Shown one piece after another: positions 30,923-40,955 of a stretch of DNA of 64,000 bases. How positions within the stretch are numbered: position 1 is the stretch's first letter; the number at the start of each line of letters is the position of its first letter. The DNA is from Streptobacillus moniliformis DSM 12112. Its GTDB lineage: Bacteria > Fusobacteriota > Fusobacteriia > Fusobacteriales > Leptotrichiaceae. The stretch is taken from contig NC_013515.1 in the NCBI RefSeq assembly GCF_000024565.1, forward strand, positions 912,497-976,496, written 5' to 3'. Under the pieces are notes generated by a model. It was not told where the DNA came from and made no database searches. It saw nothing but the letters and a program-made list of their open reading frames with translations. Position numbers and translations under genes: made by a program.

Positions 30923-31599
30923 TATTTAGCCTCATTTTCATTTGTTTTTTCTGTATATATCTTAAAAGCAAAATATATACTAGTTATCATTAGTATATAG
31001 CATAATAAATGTAGGGATATAAATAGGGGGCTATGAAGCAATCCATATACCTCTTCTTTTATTATATCTGTAGTCCCGCCAACTGGTATTTTATTTATTA
31101 ACAATCTTGATAATATTAATATTAAAATAAAAGAGTAGTTAGATAACAATAATATTATGTATATAAATAACTTAACAAAAAGTTTAATTGATAAAGTAAT
31201 TGAATTTTTCAAATTTAAATTTTCAATAAAATATAGGTATGGTAAAAATGTTAAAAATGGTCTTAACAAAATTTGTATAATTAATAATGGCTCTACAATA
31301 GTTAATAATTCAAGTAATGAATATATTACAAGGTAGATGATAGCTTTCTTATAGTTTATTTTATTATATTTCATACTTATTGATAAAATTATTACTAATG
31401 TTACATTAAATAATGATATTAATGAATTAAACAATATTTTTGTGTAATATGCACTATTTCCATTAAACAGATATTTAAAACTAAGAAAATTTAAAATAAA
31501 AAATAGTATCAAAAATACGAAATTTTTCTTTATAAGTTTTAACATAGTTTTTAAAATTTCAACATACATTTTAAAAAAGTTTATAATCCCTGAATACAT
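30922..31599 (-). CDS. polytopic membrane protein of unknown function
   Basis: 225 residues, five to six predicted helices with few charged loops. The C terminus is short and polar (T-N-E-N-E-A-K). No motif or family recognised. It is 4 bp after the DhaM-like gene and overlaps rimM, placing it inside the CCA-methyltransferase-rimM-trmD operon. Confidence 0.7.
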   Translation of the reverse strand: MYSGIINFFKMYVEILKTMLKLIKKNFVFLILFFILNFLSFKYLFNGNSAYYTKILFNSLISLFNVTLVIILSISMKYNKINYKKAIIYLVIYSLLELLTIVEPLLIIQILLRPFLTFLPYLYFIENLNLKNSITLSIKLFVKLFIYIILLLSNYSFILILILSRLLINKIPVGGTTDIIKEEVYGLLHSPLFISLHLLCYILMITSIYFAFKIYTEKTNENEAK

Positions 31600-31603
31600 T
31601 TTA

Positions 31604-32005
31604 TCACTTTATTTTCTTAAAATTAATGCTATCTTCAGCAATAGCTTTTAATTTTTTTAAATTCATATTTTCATCATTAGCAACTATTGCAGATACTGTT
31701 CCTTCAACTAAAGGGCAATCTGCTATTTCAACATCTATTTCACCATTTATTAATTTTATTGCACCCTTTACTGCATTAATTGAACTTCCAAAGTCTACAA
31801 GTACTAATACTCCTTTTCCTCTATTTGCCTTTCTTATTACATCTGCAACTATTTCAGGTGTAGTTCCATAAGTATCATAATTACTTCCACCACCATTTAA
31901 TAATTCAAAATCTTCTTGTTTTAATACATTACAAAATTCTAAAAATGCATCTGTCATTGAGTTACTATGACAAACTAATACTATTCCTACAGTTTCTTTT
32001 TTCAT
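31604..32005 (-). CDS. PTS EIIA, mannose-type, DhaM-like
   Basis: 133 residues. The EIIA-Man fold with the phosphorylated His in V-L-V-C-H-S-N-S near residue 13, plus G-V-L-V-L-V-D-F-G-S-S and L-V-E-G-T-V-S-A-I-V-A, resembles DhaM, which phosphorylates the ADP of dihydroxyacetone kinase. dhaK and dhaL are not in the window, so this is an orphan, possibly regulatory copy. It is embedded in an RNA-modification operon. Confidence 0.75.
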   Translation of the reverse strand: MKKETVGIVLVCHSNSMTDAFLEFCNVLKQEDFELLNGGGSNYDTYGTTPEIVADVIRKANRGKGVLVLVDFGSSINAVKGAIKLINGEIDVEIADCPLVEGTVSAIVANDENMNLKKLKAIAEDSINFKKIK

Positions 32006-32013
32006 CGTTCCTC

Positions 32014-32580
32014 CTAATTTTCTCCAAATAATCTATCTAAAATAATTGCTACTGCTGCCCTTACTGAAAGATGATTGTATCTTGTATTTATTCTTATTGG
32101 TTCTAAGATATAATCTGAAAGATCCATAATTTCTTGAGTTAATCCCCAACCTGTTCCAAATAAGATAAAATAAACTTCATCATCATTAAATATTTTTTCA
32201 GATAATTTTTCAAATGAAATTGTCTTTTCAAATAATCTTGCTGATGTTGTAATAATTTTAGGTTTTTTACCTGTAATTTTTATTATTTCTTCTACACTTT
32301 TTTCTATACTATCTGATAAAAGTGTATTTTCAAATGCTTCATTTCTATCTTTATTAAAATCTATTCCATCTCCTTCTTGCCAAAAACCTAGTATTCTTGA
32401 TGTTAGTTCTTGTTGAGCATCTACTGGAGTAATAATAAAATATTTATTTATATCATAAGTTCTACAAGTTCTTGATATGTCGTGTATATCAAAATTTGTA
32501 ACAGAAGTTGCAACAACTTCACTATTTTTATTATATACTGGATAATGTACTAATCCTAAAAAAACATTATTTCTCATCAA
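32014..32580 (-). CDS. SPOUT-type RNA methyltransferase (PF09936-like)
   Basis: 188 residues. The C-terminal phrase F-G-T-G-W-G-L-T-Q-E-I and N-H-L-S-V-R-A-A-V-A-I-I-L-D-R resemble the SAM-binding knot of the SPOUT family, and the N-terminal F-L-G-L-V-H-Y-P-V-Y matches the family described as a SAM-dependent RNA methyltransferase. Its substrate is unknown. It lies among trmD, rimM and a CCA enzyme, consistent with an RNA substrate. Confidence 0.8.
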   Translation of the reverse strand: MMRNNVFLGLVHYPVYNKNSEVVATSVTNFDIHDISRTCRTYDINKYFIITPVDAQQELTSRILGFWQEGDGIDFNKDRNEAFENTLLSDSIEKSVEEIIKITGKKPKIITTSARLFEKTISFEKLSEKIFNDDEVYFILFGTGWGLTQEIMDLSDYILEPIRINTRYNHLSVRAAVAIILDRLFGEN

Positions 32581-32590
32581 TTTTCCTCTC

Positions 32591-34324
32591 TCATTCTTTA
32601 AAAATGTATAATCTTGCTTCTTGTAATAATTTTCTATGTGATGAATATGTTAATATCTTTAATGCATCTCCATAACTACACCATTTATACTCACTAATTT
32701 CCCCTATATCAATCAATACATTATGACTAATAGCTCTAGCTAAGAAAAATGTAACATATTTTAATTCTCCTGTATTTGTAATATATGAAATATCTTTTTG
32801 AAAATTTTCAGGATCTACTATTATGGTTTCTAAATTTGTTTCTTCTTTAATTTCTCTTATTGCAGTCATAACTTTTGTTTCATTATCTTCTATATGACCT
32901 TTAGGAAATCCCCAATTACCACCTAATATTTTTACTAACAAAAATTCAATATTATTTTCTCTATTTATTCTATATACAATACCACCTGCTGAAGATACTT
33001 TAACTACATTAAATTTCACATTATATTTATCTTTAATATATTCAATAATATCTTCTTTTTTATTATTTAAATTTCCTTCATTAACATGTTTGTATATATC
33101 TTGTCTTATAGATTCTTTACTTATTTCCGTATCTAAGCCTATGTTGTATAAATCAACTAAATTTATATCTAAATCATTAATAAATACTACATCTCCCTCA
33201 AAGTATATAGATTGTATTCTACTTAGTAATTCTAAAGTTTTCTTCATTGTTTCGTTATAATTATCATCATGATGATGAATAAATGATATAAAGTTTAGTA
33301 ATTTAGAAACATTTTTATTATTTCTAAATTCAAATAACATTCTTTTAACAGTTTCCTTATTTATTGCCCTACTTATTATATTACTATAATAAATGAGATT
33401 TTTAACTAGAATAATATCTGTCATATTTAAACCAATTTTTTTTAAATATGATTCTGCAATTATCATACTATTTACTAAAAATTTATTATCATCTAGTTTA
33501 CTTTTTCCTGAATATAGGAAAAGTATGGCATATCCTATAGTTTTATCTTCAAATACATTGTATTTACAATATACATTATATGTATTTACAGTATTTTTAA
33601 TAGTAGCATTATCTAAATTATCTACAGACAATTCTGGAATAAAAAACTTAAATAAATCATTATCTAACATTATTTTTAAAGATTTATATGAATATTTATT
33701 GAATAATATTTTATCTAGCAATCTACCAAATCCACTTATACTGACATTAAGTTTTCTATGATTTTTAAAATTAGATATTGCCTTCTTTGTTTCACATGAT
33801 AACTTAAAATTATATTTTGAAACTAGGTACAACGCCCTATATATTCTAGTATTATCTTCTGCAAGTCTAAGTGCCTTATCTTCTCCAATGATATTTAATT
33901 CAAGATTTTCAATATCTTTAATTGAACCATACTTATCTATTAAACCTTTATTATTGTTGTAGGCTAATGCATTTACAGTAAAATCTCTTCTAGCTAAATC
34001 TTCTTCAATATTTTCTACAAATTTAAATTTTTGTGGATTTCTACCATCTAATATTCCATTTTCTTTTCTAAATCTTGCAATTTCTATCTTATATTCATCA
34101 ACTTGTATTGAAATAACTTGATATTTTTCAGAAATTATTATAGGGTTATGTTCACTTAAAATATGTAATAATTCTTCCATGGGAATATTAGTAGCCATAT
34201 CAAAGTCAGTAGGTTTAAATCCTAAAAATATATCTCTTAATGCTCCACCTACCAAGTAACCTTCTCCATACTCATTTAAAATATTTAATATAAATTGTAA
34301 TCTTTCATCTAAATTTATGTACAT
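32591..34324 (-). CDS. cca: CCA-adding tRNA nucleotidyltransferase fused to a Nudix hydrolase
   Basis: 577 residues. The N-terminal nucleotidyltransferase head has L-V-G-G-A-L-R-D with D-F-D-M-A and R-R-D-F-T-V-N-A. A helical RNA-binding and HD-like region (about 170-400) follows. The C-terminal domain (about 435-577) has a complete Nudix box, G-H-I-E-D-N-E-T-K-V-M-T-A-I-R-E-I-K-E-E. The enzyme repairs tRNA 3' CCA ends. The Nudix part may clear damaged nucleotides or dinucleoside polyphosphates (inference). The joint is continuous in one frame, so this is a fusion and not an assembly of two neighbours. Confidence 0.88.
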   Translation of the reverse strand: MYINLDERLQFILNILNEYGEGYLVGGALRDIFLGFKPTDFDMATNIPMEELLHILSEHNPIIISEKYQVISIQVDEYKIEIARFRKENGILDGRNPQKFKFVENIEEDLARRDFTVNALAYNNNKGLIDKYGSIKDIENLELNIIGEDKALRLAEDNTRIYRALYLVSKYNFKLSCETKKAISNFKNHRKLNVSISGFGRLLDKILFNKYSYKSLKIMLDNDLFKFFIPELSVDNLDNATIKNTVNTYNVYCKYNVFEDKTIGYAILFLYSGKSKLDDNKFLVNSMIIAESYLKKIGLNMTDIILVKNLIYYSNIISRAINKETVKRMLFEFRNNKNVSKLLNFISFIHHHDDNYNETMKKTLELLSRIQSIYFEGDVVFINDLDINLVDLYNIGLDTEISKESIRQDIYKHVNEGNLNNKKEDIIEYIKDKYNVKFNVVKVSSAGGIVYRINRENNIEFLLVKILGGNWGFPKGHIEDNETKVMTAIREIKEETNLETIIVDPENFQKDISYITNTGELKYVTFFLARAISHNVLIDIGEISEYKWCSYGDALKILTYSSHRKLLQEARLYIFKE

Positions 34325-34334
34325 TATTATATTC

Positions 34335-35603
34335 CTACTTTTTTCTAAATTTTATCATATAAAAGCCATCTAAATATTCATTTTCATATGAAATTAAGTT
34401 CCCACCAAACTCATCTTTTATTATTTTTACATCTTGAGGAAATTCAAAATCTACAACTTCAAGATCACTATATTTTTCAAGAAAATATGCAACATTATTT
34501 GTATTTTCATTTTCAAGTATAGTACAAGTACTATATACCATTTCTCCACCGTTTTTCAATAATTTATATGTATTATCAAATATTTTCTTTTGTAATTTTT
34601 TTATTGCTTTAATAACTTTTAAATCTATTTCATAAACTTTTTCAGGTTTTTTAGTTAAAACTCCCAAACCAGAACAAGGAACATCAAGTAATATTTTATC
34701 ATATATCCCTTCTGAAAACTCTCTTCCATCAGCTAATATTGCCTTAAAATTCATATATTTACTTTCAAATTCTTTAAGCATATTAACCTTATGTTCATGT
34801 ATATCTGTAGCCACCAATTTTTTAGGGTTATACTTTTGTAATATTGCAAGTGATTTACCACCTGGTGCAGCAGCCACGTCTAATACTTCATCTTCATTAC
34901 TTGGAGCTAACATATCTACAACTAATAAAGAAGAGCCATCTTGAATCACTATATCTCCTGTTAAATATGCCTTTGTTTTAAGTACATTATTATTATTTAA
35001 ATAATATACATCTGAAATGTTAAATAAGATTTCTGAATCTACCATTTTTAATAAATCCTTAAAATCATTTACAGATATTTTCTTGTGATTAACTCTTACA
35101 GAGAAAGTACTTTTCCCCTTATATCTTTTTAAAACTTCTCGAAATTTATCTTCTCCAAATTGATTTCTAACCTTATCATAAAACCATGTTGGATAAGATA
35201 ACTTAATATTTTCTGGGGTAATTTCAAATATCTCATCTTTTTTTCTAATAAAGTTTCTTAATGTTGAATTAATAAAATTTGCTTGATATATATTTTCTTC
35301 TTTACCAAGTTCAACAGCCTCATATATAACTCCAGCTATGTCAGTACTTGTATACAGTATTTGTGCTATACTTAATCTTAATATTTGCTTCGTTTTTCTT
35401 TTAATACTTCTAGCTAGTTTTAAAATAACATAGTCTATGTAAATTAAATTCTTAAGAGTAACATTTAACATATTATTTAAAAAAGCTTTTTCACCTTTAG
35501 TATACGAATTATTTTCAAACATATATTTTAATTGCAAATTACTATATTTCTTATTTTCTATTACTTCATCAAGTAATATTATCAAATCTTTTTTAATTTT
35601 CAT
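34335..35603 (-). CDS. rsmB: 16S rRNA m5C methyltransferase RsmB
   Basis: 422 residues from ATG 35603 (GGAG 7 nt upstream), overlapping the preceding gene by 11 bp. The N-terminal NusB-like domain (about 1-140) and the C-terminal Rossmann methyltransferase with V-A-A-A-P-G-G-K-S and the catalytic Cys motifs D-V-P-C-S-G-L-G and S-T-C-T-I identify RsmB, which makes m5C967. Confidence 0.92.
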   Translation of the reverse strand: MKIKKDLIILLDEVIENKKYSNLQLKYMFENNSYTKGEKAFLNNMLNVTLKNLIYIDYVILKLARSIKRKTKQILRLSIAQILYTSTDIAGVIYEAVELGKEENIYQANFINSTLRNFIRKKDEIFEITPENIKLSYPTWFYDKVRNQFGEDKFREVLKRYKGKSTFSVRVNHKKISVNDFKDLLKMVDSEILFNISDVYYLNNNNVLKTKAYLTGDIVIQDGSSLLVVDMLAPSNEDEVLDVAAAPGGKSLAILQKYNPKKLVATDIHEHKVNMLKEFESKYMNFKAILADGREFSEGIYDKILLDVPCSGLGVLTKKPEKVYEIDLKVIKAIKKLQKKIFDNTYKLLKNGGEMVYSTCTILENENTNNVAYFLEKYSDLEVVDFEFPQDVKIIKDEFGGNLISYENEYLDGFYMIKFRKK

Positions 35604-36114
35604 TTTTATTCTCCATAAATTCAACTATTATTAGTAATATAACCCCAAAAATATATGCTTTAGGTATTAAATATATTATTACTTCTACATATAGGCATAT
35701 AGCAAAAAACATATTTAATAATGGAATAAATATATATTTTTTCTTTCCTATATCAAATAAATGATATATTGTTAATGCACTTGAAAAAAAGTAAATAAAT
35801 CTAATAAAAAATATTAACATTGATAAATAGTAATTTTTAATTATCATATCACTTAAATAAAATGATGCTGAATGTGCTGCTTCAAAAAGAAAAGCAGTAA
35901 AAGTTGTAGTTATAAGAAAGATGTATGTAGATTTACTTTTACTTTTTATAGCCAACAAAAAATCAATATTTGTATATGTTATTGCTATCATAAAAATTAA
36001 TCCTGCCATAAACATAACTAAATTTGAATTTGGCATGCTACATATTATTTGATAGAAAATAGCTGCAAAAATAGAAATAAATCTATACTTATTTTTAAAT
36101 ATTATTTCTTTCAA
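35593..36114 (-). CDS. polytopic membrane protein of unknown function
   Basis: 173 residues if translation starts at TTG 36114, which has a good AGAGGTGAG site. GTG 36123 or TTG 36141 are alternatives. Five to six hydrophobic helices, C-terminal M-E-N-K-N-E-N. No recognised family. It overlaps the end of the upstream solenoid gene and the start of rsmB, so the three are coupled. Confidence 0.62.
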   Translation of the reverse strand: MKEIIFKNKYRFISIFAAIFYQIICSMPNSNLVMFMAGLIFMIAITYTNIDFLLAIKSKSKSTYIFLITTTFTAFLFEAAHSASFYLSDMIIKNYYLSMLIFFIRFIYFFSSALTIYHLFDIGKKKYIFIPLLNMFFAICLYVEVIIYLIPKAYIFGVILLIIVEFMENKNEN

Positions 36115-36115
36115 A

Positions 36116-37903
36116 CTACTCACCTCTATTTTCAAAAACAAAATTAATTAATCTTCTAATTTCTGGATTATCATATATTTGAAGATTTTTTTCATAAAAA
36201 ATACTCTTATACTCTAAATCATATTCTACTTTATATATATTCATAAAATGAACTATAGATAACGCAATTAATAATTCATCTTCATTCTTAATTTTTGAGA
36301 TATAGTAATTTAATAAATATAGCAAGTTCCATTTTCTATATTTATTATTACCATCAAAATCAAAGAATAAATTTAATCTCTTAGAACAATTATATATATC
36401 ATCTATTTCAATATTAGATTGTAAATCAAAAACTGTTATACCAAAATATTCTTTTATACTTTCTATATATTCTTTTGCTATTTCAACCTCATTATTCTTT
36501 ATATTAATTGGTGATATCATTTTAAATATTTGTTTTTTCTCACAATCATATCTATATATATTTAAATATTTAGTTCCTAAATTTTCTTCATCTAGTAAAC
36601 CTGTTATTATATATTTTAATTGTGGATTAGCATTACTAATTCCTTCGAAAAATTTTTCATCATAATCTCTCATTTTTTCTTTAATTGATACATCATCTTT
36701 ACTTAAAGTAACTTGCATTTTAACATTTGTAGATCTATATATTTTTTCTAATAAGATTATAGGTAAGGTATTTATAAATGCAGATTCCTTAGTATCTAAT
36801 TTATTAAGTAATAAAGTTGCTATAGGTAAAAACATTACATTTTTATCAGAATTTTTTTCTACCAATAATTTTTCATCTCTATTTAAGATATAGTAGTGCA
36901 TAGGATGAGATATGTTAAAGTATTTCACTTCTCCCATTTCTCTACAGTTTGTTGCTGCATCATAACTTGCAGGTGATTCTGATTTAAATTTCAATCTTAA
37001 ATATTCTTCTTCATATTCAGCTATTAATTTAATAATTGATTTATAGTATTTTCTATAGCTATATAGCTCTTTTGTAAGTTTTAATCCATCTTCATATCTA
37101 AACATTTCTTTATAGAAAAGAAGGGCAAGTTTCGTAAATTCTATATCTTTACTCTCTACAGAATATCTTATTAATATATGATTTTCAAATTCTATATATT
37201 GTTTATTTTCAAATAATATCTTTGTAACTTCAGTTATTACTTCTGTTTTATAATTACCTTGATTTAAAGCTTTAACTATATACTCATTTGCCTTATTATA
37301 ATTTGAATTAATATATTCAACTTCAGAAAAATATATAGAAAGTTTATATGCCCCCTCTAAATTTGATAAAGTTTGCATATATTTATCTTGTACATCATAA
37401 TTTTTGTTTTTAAATATTTCTTTAAATTCACCTATCAATTTATCATTATTAGGATATGAATAAAGACCTTCTAAAATAGTTTCAACATATTCTAAATCTA
37501 AACCTGTATAAAGTAAAGAAAGACCATAATAATAATACATCATTGGGCTCATCTCATCTTTATAATCTTCATATAATTCAACAATTTCATTATAAACTGA
37601 TGATTGAAAATATATTTCAGTTAATACTTCTGTAGATCTTTTAGAATTTTCTTCCATTTCTCTAAATTTTAAAGTATGTTCTAGCAATTCTTCATATACC
37701 TGATAATTTAATCCAACTAATATTAAATTATATAGCATTTCTCTGTTATTTATATTTTGATCAATCTTTGGTATTAAGAATTTTTTTATCCAATCTTCTT
37801 TAACAACTATTATTTCTTCTCCTTTTTCATCATCATATACTTTTATCTTTTCTCTTTCAATATCCTTATACTCTTCTTTTTTCTTGAACAAATTCCAGAA
37901 CAT
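36116..37903 (-). CDS. hypothetical alpha-helical (TPR-like) cytoplasmic protein
   Basis: 595 residues, no signal peptide. The middle (about 75-330) is a series of helix pairs resembling tetratricopeptide repeats. The C-terminal half is mixed and unrecognised. It follows mnmA by 9 bp and precedes rsmB's operon. Function unknown. Confidence 0.7.
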   Translation of the reverse strand: MFWNLFKKKEEYKDIEREKIKVYDDEKGEEIIVVKEDWIKKFLIPKIDQNINNREMLYNLILVGLNYQVYEELLEHTLKFREMEENSKRSTEVLTEIYFQSSVYNEIVELYEDYKDEMSPMMYYYYGLSLLYTGLDLEYVETILEGLYSYPNNDKLIGEFKEIFKNKNYDVQDKYMQTLSNLEGAYKLSIYFSEVEYINSNYNKANEYIVKALNQGNYKTEVITEVTKILFENKQYIEFENHILIRYSVESKDIEFTKLALLFYKEMFRYEDGLKLTKELYSYRKYYKSIIKLIAEYEEEYLRLKFKSESPASYDAATNCREMGEVKYFNISHPMHYYILNRDEKLLVEKNSDKNVMFLPIATLLLNKLDTKESAFINTLPIILLEKIYRSTNVKMQVTLSKDDVSIKEKMRDYDEKFFEGISNANPQLKYIITGLLDEENLGTKYLNIYRYDCEKKQIFKMISPINIKNNEVEIAKEYIESIKEYFGITVFDLQSNIEIDDIYNCSKRLNLFFDFDGNNKYRKWNLLYLLNYYISKIKNEDELLIALSIVHFMNIYKVEYDLEYKSIFYEKNLQIYDNPEIRRLINFVFENRGE

Positions 37904-37912
37904 TTTTTCCTC

Positions 37913-39022
<1,110 letters not shown>

Positions 39023-39090
39023 TTAATTTTATTATACTATATTTTACCATACATTTACAACAACAAAGCCTTTTAAAATTATTTTTTTTG

Positions 39091-39099
39091 TGTTATAAT
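39091..39099 (+). promoter_or_regulatory. extended -10 promoter of YbaK-type gene
   Basis: TGT followed by TATAAT (39094-39099) forms an extended -10. The -35 region is poor. It lies 13 bp before an AGGAGG site at 39112-39117. Confidence 0.55.
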
Positions 39100-39138
39100 C
39101 AAAACATATTTAGGAGGTTTTTTATGGGTAATTAAGAA

Positions 39139-39603
39139 ATGATATACGAACTTTTAAAAAAGCTTAATATTGAATATGTAACACTAAAACATGAACCAAT
39201 ATCTTCTGTTAAAGATCATTTATTTGAATTAGAAGGTCAACAAATTAAAAATCTTTTATTAAAAGCTAAGAAAACAGAAAATATTTATTTAGTTCTATTG
39301 CATGATGAAAAATTATTAAATCTTACAGATTTAGCTGAAAAATTAAATGAAAAAAGACTTTCATTTGCAAGTAGTTCTACTATGCTAGAATTAACAGGTT
39401 GTAATCCAGGTGAACTTACTCCATTTGGATTAATATTTGATAAAGAAAAAAGAATAAATCTAATCATAGATACAGCGATAGATACTAATACAACAATAGG
39501 TGCTCACCCATTTATTAACACAAAAACACTAAATATACAATTTAAAGATTTTGAAAAATTCTTTGAATATACTGGACATAAGATAAATTTTATAGAATTA
39601 TAG
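39139..39603 (+). CDS. YbaK/ProX-type aminoacyl-tRNA deacylase
   Basis: 154 residues. The fold of the prolyl-tRNA editing family is indicated by K-N-L-L-L-K near residue 34, the S-S-T-M-L-E-L-T-G-C-N-P-G-E-L-T-P-F-G block and G-A-H-P-F-I-N-T. It probably hydrolyses mischarged Ala-tRNA(Pro) or a similar tRNA. The strong AGGAGG is positioned for an ATG at 39124 in the same frame, but that frame hits TAA after three codons (M-G-N-stop), so translation must restart at ATG 39139. Single gene with its own terminator. Confidence 0.87.
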   Translation: MIYELLKKLNIEYVTLKHEPISSVKDHLFELEGQQIKNLLLKAKKTENIYLVLLHDEKLLNLTDLAEKLNEKRLSFASSSTMLELTGCNPGELTPFGLIFDKEKRINLIIDTAIDTNTTIGAHPFINTKTLNIQFKDFEKFFEYTGHKINFIEL

Positions 39604-39607
39604 GACA

Positions 39608-39632
39608 GGGGGGCTAAACAGCCTCTTTTTTT
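39608..39632 (+). terminator. terminator of YbaK-type gene
   Basis: GGGGCT and AGCCTC around an AAAC loop, followed by seven T. It overlaps the 3' end of the opposing truncated surface-protein gene. Confidence 0.75.
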
Positions 39633-40955
39633 ACGAAGTCTTTGTTTTCATTGTTATTATTAGAAGCACCATTTGGTTTATTCTCCAAGTTAAACTCTGC
39701 TCCTATCCATGGACTTACTTTTAATCTTCCTTCTACATAACTAAATTCTGTTGATATTTTTGGCTTCACTGTTAATGAATGTATTGCTTTTTCTAATTCT
39801 GCCTTTGATGATAGTTTTCCTTTTGTTAAGTCTTTTATCTTTCCTTTTTCTTTTCTTAAACTATCTTGTTTACTTACATCGTATTTCTCTGCATATTTAT
39901 GTATACTTTCCTTATAGCCTGTTGAATCTTTTATATAATCTACATATACTCCATATACTTCTTTATTTAAGCCATTTAAATTATACTCATTATCTAATGA
40001 TAAGATTACTTCTACATTCTCTCTTGCCTTATATCTACTCTTCCCTCCAAAGTCTATGCTTAGGGCTTGTTTTATTCCTTCATCTGTAGCTGTAAGACCT
40101 TTATGAAACACCGCATCTAATCCATATTTAGCATCAATATTTATTTCATTTGTGTATCTTCCATTTACATTCTTATACCCTAACACTATATTTGCTAAGA
40201 ATACATCGTATAAGTCTTTATCATTAGCTACTTTATGATTTTGGTCTGTATGGAAATGTACTTGGTTGTATAAGTTTACTTTTCCTTCTATCTTGTTATT
40301 ATCATTTATTTCATAGCTTACCTTATTTTCTGTCCATACAAATCCTTGATGTCTTAGATCTTCTGGTTTTTGGTTTTCTTTATGTTTTGTGTCAAATAAG
40401 TATCTTAAATCTATTGTTGATTCTATATTTACTTCTTCTATCTCTTTTTTTAATGATAGTCCTGCTCCTGTTAATAGGGCATGGTTGTATTCTTTATTTC
40501 CATTAGTAGCTTTTAGATTAGCTCCTAGCTTGTATTCTGCTAATGTGTGTAAGTCTAATCCCTTTGTTACATTTAGCTTTATCTTATTTGATGTCTTAAA
40601 GTCATTATTAAGTTTACTTACTTCTTCATTAACTTTATGCTCTATTGTAACCTTATTTGAATTATCTGATATTAGAGATAGTTTTGTTGTTGGTTTTATT
40701 GTTGCTCCTAGCTTTACTTCTGGTTCATGAGTTAATGTTGTATTACCATTATCTTCTTTAATCTTTAATTTGTAATTAAGATCTCCTCTTAGATCAACTG
40801 TTTTTCCTTTATATTCTCCATTATTTAATAACTCTACTTTTGTTTCTCTTTTAGTTCCCTTTAATATGCTCTTTAACTCAAACTTTGCCTCATTTGTTAA
40901 TTTTACTTTTTCATTTGCATCTGTTTCTACCTTAACATCTCCACATTAGTTTTGA
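39614..40955 (-). pseudogene. surface protein C-terminal remnant truncated by IS91-like element
   Basis: An open frame without a plausible start runs from about 40946 to the stop at 39614 (about 444 residues), with no ribosome-binding site. The sequence is rich in alternating polar/hydrophobic strands (for example N-K-I-E-G-K-V-N-L-Y-N-Q-V-H-F-H), as in an outer-membrane or surface beta-protein. I do not recognise the family. The frame meets a TAA 9 bp from the edge of the insertion sequence, so the 5' part was removed when the element, or a rearrangement through it, arrived. A Met at 40186 could start a shorter product. Confidence 0.72.
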
